NCBI GenBank assembly: GCA_050014815.1
Contig: JBEKCP010000161.1
Location: forward strand, 1 to 9,969
From: JBEKCP01 sp050014815
GTDB taxonomy: Bacteria > Planctomycetota > Planctomycetia > Pirellulales > Thermoguttaceae
Length of the DNA: 9,969 nt
Direction of reading: 5' to 3'
The notes beneath the pieces are model-generated. The model saw nothing but the letters and a program-made list of their open reading frames with translations. It was not told where the DNA came from and ran no database searches. This document shows positions 5,829 through 9,969 of this stretch, in pieces; positions within the stretch are counted from its first letter, which is position 1, and every line of letters starts with the position of its first letter. The translations under genes and the position numbers were made by a program.

Positions 5829-7855
5829 TGCGGCGTTCCTGGCTTGTTTGGACCGGTTTCCTGCTCTGCCTGGCGGTCGTGCTGACGGCCATGGCCTGGG
5901 TCAGCGTTGCGGCCGTGCGGCTGGACCGGGCCGAGGCGGCGGCCCGGCGACAGGCGGCCCTGGAAGAGCGGGTCCGCCTGGCGCTGTGGCGGGCCGACTC
6001 CGCTTTGGCCCCCTTGGTGGCCCAGGAGAGCGTCCGCCCCTGGTTCGCCTACCGCCCCTTCCTGCCCGCCGACCGGGCCTACGGCAATATGTTCAACGCG
6101 AATAACGACCGGTCGGGCGGCGAACGGGTCCTGCCTTCGCCCTTGCTGGCCGGGACCCTGCCACACGTCCTGGTCCACTTCCAGTTCGAGCCGGACGGCC
6201 GCCTGACCTCGCCCCAGGTGCCCGGCAAGGACATCTCCGCCCTTGCCGGCCCCCTGGGACTCAGCGACGAGAAGCTCAAGAGATTCCAGGCGCAGCTCGC
6301 CGAGGTCCAATCGCTCCTGGACCGGAAGCCGCTGCTGGAGAAGCTGCCCGCCAGCCCGCCGGAGCCGGTCCCGGTCCTCGTGTCGCGGCCGGCGCCGAAA
6401 CTGGCGCCGCCGGCGCGCCCCGGGGCCGTGACCCCGGCTGCCCAGGCCCCTTCCCAACAAGAACGGGCCCCGCAGCAGCCCCAGATTTCTCAGCCGGACT
6501 TTGTAGCCCAAGGGTTCCAGCAGCAGGCGATGCTCCCCAATTCGTCCCCGTTGGCCCAAACCAAGGAACAACGGGCCGTCGTGAAGAATCGCCGGGCCAA
6601 CATCCAGCAAACCATCGGCCAGGACGCCGTCGAGTTCGACGTCCGCAGCAGCCTGCTCGCAGTAAACAACTCTAACACTGGGCAGCAGCTCGATCAGAAC
6701 CTCAACTACAACGGCGGGACCCTCAACGTCGGTCAAAGCGCGCTGACCATGAACGGCGTCGCGTCGTTGACCATGCCTTCGACCGACCTGAGCGGCGTGC
6801 CGATGACGCCCCTGTGGATCCGCGACCGCTTGATACTGGCCCGCCGGATCACCGCGGGCGGGCAAGAGTACCTGCAAGGGTGCCTGCTGGACTGGCCGGG
6901 GATCAAGGCGGTGCTGCTGGAGACGATCAACGATCTGCTGCCGGAGGCGGATTTCGAGCCGGTCACGACCGGGGCGGCGGACGTGGGGCGAATGCTCGCC
7001 TCGCTGCCGGTCCGGCTCCTCCCCGGCCGCTGGGCCGCCGACGGCGACGCCCTGCTCTCGCCGATCCTGCTGGCCCTGGCCGTCGCCTGGACCTGTGCGG
7101 CCCTGGCCGCCGTGGCAGTCGCCGGTCTGCTGGCCGGCGTGCTCCGGCTGAGCGAGCGCCGGGCGGCGTTCGTTACCGCCGTCACGCACGAATTGCGAAC
7201 CCCCCTGACCACCTTCCAAATGTATGCCGAGATGCTGGCCGAGGGCATGGTGCCCGAGGGACCCGGACGGCAGCAGTACCTGGCCACGCTCCGCAGCGAG
7301 GCCGTGCGGCTGACGCACCTCGTCGAGAACGTGCTCTCCTACGCCCGACTGGAACGCGGCCGGGCCGACGGCCACCGCGAATCGCTCCCACTGGGCCAAC
7401 TGATCGGACGAATGATCGAGCGGCTCGGCGCCCGGGCCGAGCACTCGGGGATGCAGTTGTCGGTCGATGGGGACGAGGCCGCCCGGGCCGCCAGCGTCCG
7501 CGCCAACCCGTCGGCCGTCGAGCAGATCCTCTTCAACCTGATGGACAACGCCTGCAAGTATGCCTCGGGCGGCCCCGACCCGCGGCTCTGCCTGCTGCTG
7601 GCCCTGGGTCCCCGCGGGGCCGAGGTGTCGCTGGCGGATCACGGGCCGGGCGTGTCGGCGTCGGTTCGGCGGCGGCTGTTTCGGCCCTTCTCGAAGTCGG
7701 CCCGCGAGGCCGCCCACAGCGCCCCCGGGGTGGGCCTCGGCCTGGCATTGAGTCGCCGGCTTGCCCGCGACATGGGCGGCGACCTCCGGCTCGATCCCGC
7801 CGCCGGCGGCGGGGCCCGCTTCGTCCTCGTCCTGCCGCTGGCCCGCGACGGCTGA
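5828..7855 (+). CDS. Membrane sensor histidine kinase without HAMP
   Basis: The 675-residue product has a first membrane helix at about residues 7-28 and a second at about 411-435. Between them lies an extracytoplasmic region of roughly 380 residues containing a Pro/Gln-rich stretch (174-225) and an Asn/Gln-rich stretch (280-298). The second helix leads almost directly to the dimerisation helix, with no HAMP domain. The H-box is VTHELRTPLTTF with H454, the N-box NLMDNACKYA with N574, the G1 box DHGPGV (604-609) and the G2 box GVGLGLALSRRLA (634-646). The kinase should autophosphorylate at H454 and pass phosphate to D54 of the regulator at 4465-5163. ATG 5828 is chosen over a TTG at 5771 because the latter lies inside the inverted repeat and only adds 19 unrelated residues. 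No Shine-Dalgarno is visible. The ligand is unknown; the sensor region is unlike any domain I recognise. Confidence 0.93.
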   Translation: MRRSWLVWTGFLLCLAVVLTAMAWVSVAAVRLDRAEAAARRQAALEERVRLALWRADSALAPLVAQESVRPWFAYRPFLPADRAYGNMFNANNDRSGGERVLPSPLLAGTLPHVLVHFQFEPDGRLTSPQVPGKDISALAGPLGLSDEKLKRFQAQLAEVQSLLDRKPLLEKLPASPPEPVPVLVSRPAPKLAPPARPGAVTPAAQAPSQQERAPQQPQISQPDFVAQGFQQQAMLPNSSPLAQTKEQRAVVKNRRANIQQTIGQDAVEFDVRSSLLAVNNSNTGQQLDQNLNYNGGTLNVGQSALTMNGVASLTMPSTDLSGVPMTPLWIRDRLILARRITAGGQEYLQGCLLDWPGIKAVLLETINDLLPEADFEPVTTGAADVGRMLASLPVRLLPGRWAADGDALLSPILLALAVAWTCAALAAVAVAGLLAGVLRLSERRAAFVTAVTHELRTPLTTFQMYAEMLAEGMVPEGPGRQQYLATLRSEAVRLTHLVENVLSYARLERGRADGHRESLPLGQLIGRMIERLGARAEHSGMQLSVDGDEAARAASVRANPSAVEQILFNLMDNACKYASGGPDPRLCLLLALGPRGAEVSLADHGPGVSASVRRRLFRPFSKSAREAAHSAPGVGLGLALSRRLARDMGGDLRLDPAAGGGARFVLVLPLARDG

Positions 7856-7915
7856 GGCCGCCGGGCAAGCAGGTCCCGGCCTGCGCGGCACACGGCGCCG
7901 TTGGGACAGGCGCCC

Positions 7916-7962
7916 GGTACTCGGTACACAGTACCCAGTACTCAGTACCCAGTACTCAGTAG
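7916..7962 (+). repeat. Heptamer tandem repeat (RGTACHC)n
   Basis: There are six full heptamers and a partial one: GGTACTC, GGTACAC, AGTACCC, AGTACTC, AGTACCC, AGTACTC, AGTAG. Every full unit contains the palindrome GTAC, and alternate units give a 14-bp higher-order period. I recognise this AGTACYC type as a dispersed repeat in planctomycete intergenic DNA. It begins 60 bp after the kinase stop codon. Confidence 0.85.
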
Positions 7963-8026
7963 CCCTCTCCTCCGCCGCCGCCGCCGCAAACTACCCGCCA
8001 GGGAACGGACTGAGCCCGATGATTCA

Positions 8027-8054
8027 GTTGGTCGGCATCTTGGCGATTTTCCAA
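8027..8054 (-). repeat. 28-bp dispersed element, copy B
   Basis: On the minus strand it begins TTGGAAAATCGCCAAG and ends GCCGACCAAC. It matches copy A (9879-9906) at 23 of 28 positions without gaps, in the same orientation. It lies 115 bp beyond the TPR stop codon. With copy A it brackets the TPR gene in direct orientation. Confidence 0.7.
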
Positions 8055-8083
8055 ATCAACGGTGGTTGCCCCCTTTCGGAATC

Positions 8084-8115
8084 CGGCTGCACGTCGCAGT
8101 CGCAGCGTGCAACCG
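8084..8115 (-). terminator. Hairpin downstream of the TPR gene (possible terminator)
   Basis: TGCACG (8088-8093) pairs with CGTGCA (8106-8111). CGG (8084-8086) pairs with CCG (8113-8115), and in minus-strand RNA the intervening positions form a U-G wobble, giving a 10-bp stem around a 12-nt loop. It lies about 55 nt past the TPR stop. No U-tract follows, so intrinsic termination is uncertain. It shares bases with the hairpin at 8113-8130. Confidence 0.35.
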
Positions 8116-8130
8116 GCCCGCGGAGGCCGG
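8113..8130. terminator. GC-only hairpin between convergent genes
   Basis: CCGGCC (8113-8118) and GGCCGG (8125-8130) pair perfectly around a 6-nt loop, about 40 nt past the TPR stop. It has no U-run on either strand. Because it uses 8113-8115, it cannot form together with the full stem at 8084-8115. Confidence 0.3.
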
Positions 8131-8168
8131 AGGCGCCCCGGCACAAGCTTGTCCTCGTCAATACTGAG

Positions 8169-9785
8169 CTACGGGTCTTTTGGTTTCTTCTTCTCTTCGG
8201 GCTCCGGCAGGGCCTCGCGCCAGGGCTTGCCGGCCTTGTAGCTTTCGAGCTCCTTCTTGATCTGCTCGACGTGTTCCTTGGTGCCGAGCTCCACGGCCTT
8301 GGCCGCCCACTCCTGCGCGCTTGCGAAGTCGCCGTCTTCGGCGTGGGCGGCGGCCAGGGTGCTGAGGATGTAGTCGTGCTTGTACTCGGTCAGCTTCGAG
8401 GCCTCCTTGGCCAGGACCAGGGCCCGCTTGCCGTCGCGGAGCTTCTCCTCCGGCGCCGTGGCGAGGACCCAGGCGAGGTTATTGAGGATGCCGACGTCCT
8501 TGGGCCGCAGTTGCAGGGCCTTGTCGTAGTCGGCCAGCGCCTCGGCGCGGCGGCCGAGGTTCAAGTAGGCGTCGGCGCGGCCCCGGTAGCCCATCCATTC
8601 GTCGGGATACTGGCTCAGGAGATCGGAGAAGTGTTTTGCGGCCGTCTCGTATTTCTTGCCTGCCGAGTAGAGCAGGCCGAGCTGCAAGAGCGTCAGGGGG
8701 TCCTTGGGATTGGCCTGGCGGAGCTGTTCCAACTGGGTGACGGCCTCGTCGAACTTGCCGAGGTCGGCCAGCAGGACCGCGCGGTCGCGCATCGCCCCGG
8801 AGAGGCGGGGCTTGAGCTTGAGCACGTGGTCGATGTCGGCCAGGGCGTCGGCCTTCCGGCCCATCTCCTGGTAGATGCCCGCCCGCAGCAGCAGCACCTC
8901 CAGATTGTTGGCGTCGATGCCGATGGCCCGGTTCGACTCCTCCAGCGCCGCCGGGTAGTCGGCGCGGCCGGCGTCGATCCGGGCCTTCATCGCCGGCAGA
9001 TCGATGTTGCCGGGGATGATCTCGCGGGCCTTCTGGAGCACGGCGAGGGCCTCGTCGAGCTTCTTCTGCTTCACCAGCACCAGCGCCTTGAGCTGGTAGG
9101 TCGGCGCCTGCTTGGGATCCAGCTCGATCGCCTTGTTGAAGTCGTCCAACGCGGCGTCGAGCTTGTTCATCTCCGCGCGGACGATCCCGCGGGCGCGGAG
9201 CACCGAGGCGTCGCCGGGGGCCACGCGGGTCGCCTCGTCCAGGTCGGCCAGTTTCTTGGCGGGCTCCTTCTGAATGCTCGCCCGGAGCACCAGGGCCTCG
9301 CCCTTTACTTCCGGCTCGTCGCCGCTTTGGGCGACGGCCTGGTCGAGGGCCTCGGCGACCCGCTTGGCGTTGCCCTCGGGCAGGAGGTTCAGCCGGGCGA
9401 TGAGGTAGAGCGACTGCGGCTGCGTGGGGTTCATCTGGACGGCCCGCTCCAAGTCGCCCAATGCCTGCTTTCGCTGCTCTTGCCAGTTGCCCTCCAGGAG
9501 GAGGCTGCGGAAGGCGCGGCCGGCATAGAGGGCGCCCCGCTGGGCCAGCGCGGCCGAGAGCAGGTTCTTGGCGAACGAAACGTTGTTCTGGTCGAGGCCC
9601 TTTTGGATGGCGCTTTCGCAGAGGCGGACGACCTCGGCCAGGTCGTTGACCGTGCTGGCGCCGATCTTCAACTGGGTTGCCTTGTCGAGATCGGCCTGGC
9701 CATCGTCGGCGGCCGCCCCCCGGCACGCCCCCAAGGCGACACAAAGCCCCAAAACGATTCCGCTCGATCGAAGAAGATTTACCAT
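8169..9785 (-). CDS. Exported TPR-repeat protein, probable lipoprotein
   Basis: The 538-residue product consists mainly of tetratricopeptide repeats from about residue 50 to 515, with typical helices such as AALDDFNKAIELDPKQ, ADALADIDHVLKLKP and AEALADYDKALQLRP. A C-terminal section beginning at about 433 (ILNNLAWVLATAPEEKLRDG) is a form common in planctomycete TPR proteins. The tail is charged (EPEEKKKPKDP). The N-terminus has a hydrophobic leader ending LGAC (18-21), which fits a lipobox with C21; signal peptidase I cleavage after GAAA is an alternative. TPRs bind partner proteins, and no enzymatic domain is present. ATG 9785 has AGGGAG 9 nt upstream and its own promoter. The gene is monocistronic here and convergent with the kinase. 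Its partner is unknown. Confidence 0.93.
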   Translation of the reverse strand: MVNLLRSSGIVLGLCVALGACRGAAADDGQADLDKATQLKIGASTVNDLAEVVRLCESAIQKGLDQNNVSFAKNLLSAALAQRGALYAGRAFRSLLLEGNWQEQRKQALGDLERAVQMNPTQPQSLYLIARLNLLPEGNAKRVAEALDQAVAQSGDEPEVKGEALVLRASIQKEPAKKLADLDEATRVAPGDASVLRARGIVRAEMNKLDAALDDFNKAIELDPKQAPTYQLKALVLVKQKKLDEALAVLQKAREIIPGNIDLPAMKARIDAGRADYPAALEESNRAIGIDANNLEVLLLRAGIYQEMGRKADALADIDHVLKLKPRLSGAMRDRAVLLADLGKFDEAVTQLEQLRQANPKDPLTLLQLGLLYSAGKKYETAAKHFSDLLSQYPDEWMGYRGRADAYLNLGRRAEALADYDKALQLRPKDVGILNNLAWVLATAPEEKLRDGKRALVLAKEASKLTEYKHDYILSTLAAAHAEDGDFASAQEWAAKAVELGTKEHVEQIKKELESYKAGKPWREALPEPEEKKKPKDP

Positions 9786-9794
9786 GAGACGCGA

Positions 9795-9800
9795 CTCCCT
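9795..9800 (-). promoter_or_regulatory. Ribosome binding site of the TPR gene
   Basis: AGGGAG on the minus strand ends 9 nt before the ATG at 9785 and supports that start. Among the genes here only this one and the GxxExxY gene have a clear Shine-Dalgarno. Confidence 0.6.
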
Positions 9801-9829
9801 GTTCTAGAGATGGGCCCGCCAGCGCCGTC

Positions 9830-9858
9830 ATTATAGGTCCGGGCCGGGCCGCGAGCAA
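9830..9858 (-). promoter_or_regulatory. Sigma70-type promoter of the TPR gene
   Basis: On the minus strand TTGCTC (9858-9853) lies 17 bp before a perfect TATAAT (9835-9830). Transcription would begin near 9823, giving a leader of about 38 nt, similar to that of the beta-helix gene. Confidence 0.6.
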
Positions 9859-9878
9859 AGCCATGGCAGGATGGGTGT

Positions 9879-9906
9879 GTTGGTCAGCGCCCTTGCGATT
9901 TTCCAA
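9879..9906 (-). repeat. 28-bp dispersed element, copy A
   Basis: On the minus strand it begins TTGGAAAATCGCAAGG and ends GCTGACCAAC, matching copy B at 23 of 28 positions. It ends 20 bp upstream of the TPR -35 box, where an activator site or a boundary element could lie. The remaining 63 bp to the window edge hold only a weak CCCC/GGGG hairpin (9928-9939). Confidence 0.7.
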
Positions 9907-9969
9907 TAGCTTGCTCCTCCTCGCCCTCCCCATCCGGGGCAGGCAGCCAGGGGATTGCCAGCCACGTCA

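Larger units (their letters stand above)
7856..8168. other. Convergent intergenic region rich in repeats and hairpins
   Basis: This 313-bp stretch separates the 3' ends of the kinase and TPR genes. In order it holds a weak 5-bp hairpin (GCAGG 7869-7873 with CCTGC 7880-7884), a heptamer tandem repeat, five CCG triplets (7972-7986), one copy of a 28-bp element and two overlapping GC hairpins. No convincing coding sequence and no U-rich intrinsic terminator were seen. Confidence 0.6.

Noticed and set aside
7869..7884. Hairpin just after the kinase stop as an intrinsic terminator.
   Set aside because: The stem is only 5 bp and no T-run follows. It is below what chance gives in such GC-rich sequence.
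5702..7891. A 729-codon open frame on the minus strand, antisense to the histidine kinase.
   Set aside because: The kinase motifs are all in the plus frame, and the antisense product has low-complexity composition and no domain. It is a by-product of codon bias.
7761..9836. A 691-codon plus-strand frame antisense to the TPR gene.
   Set aside because: It starts inside the kinase, crosses the intergenic repeats and then runs antisense to clear TPR repeats. It has no promoter or Shine-Dalgarno of its own.

Overview
The window is GC-rich bacterial DNA with long antisense open frames, which is typical of high-GC coding sequence. Several features point to a planctomycete, probably Pirellulales-like: secreted beta-helix and SBBP-like beta-propeller proteins, genes mostly lacking strong Shine-Dalgarno sites, a lone TPR protein of the type common in that phylum, and short dispersed repeats of the CGCAAAGGCGC and AGTACYC kinds. 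This assignment comes from gene style, not from a marker gene.

Layout. Positions 1-1188 (minus) hold the N-terminal part of a secreted SBBP-like propeller protein that runs off the left edge. A divergent intergenic region with candidate promoters on both strands separates it from 1411-4323 (plus), a 970-residue secreted protein with a GH28/pectate-lyase-like helix, two Ig-like segments, an EF-hand loop and a second beta-helix. At 4361-4404 there is an 11-bp-period direct repeat (GTTACA twice) in front of a perfect TATAAT. It precedes an OmpR/PhoB-type response regulator (4465-5163). Its probable partner, a membrane histidine kinase (5828-7855), lies downstream on the same strand. Between them sits a lower-GC GxxExxY (PD-(D/E)XK-like) gene (5213-5596) inside a set of three near-identical ~30-bp repeats, two direct and one inverted, together with a short vestige resembling the start of a second GxxExxY gene.

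The convergent intergenic region 7856-8168 carries a 7-bp tandem repeat, a CCG run, one copy of a 28-bp dispersed element and two overlapping hairpins. A minus-strand TPR protein gene (8169-9785) with its own promoter follows. A second copy of the 28-bp element lies upstream of it, so the TPR gene is bracketed by direct repeats. The 12-13 bp core of the same element occurs again at 1341-1353.

Functionally, the two-component pair probably forms one signalling unit that has been interrupted by the GxxExxY/repeat module. The regulator may control its own promoter through the direct repeat. The propeller, beta-helix and TPR proteins are exported proteins with no visible shared pathway. The points most worth following up are the repeat-bounded GxxExxY module, whose repeat supplies the gene's Shine-Dalgarno site, and the 28-bp element flanking the TPR gene. 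I see no CRISPR array, RNA gene or recognisable defence operon.
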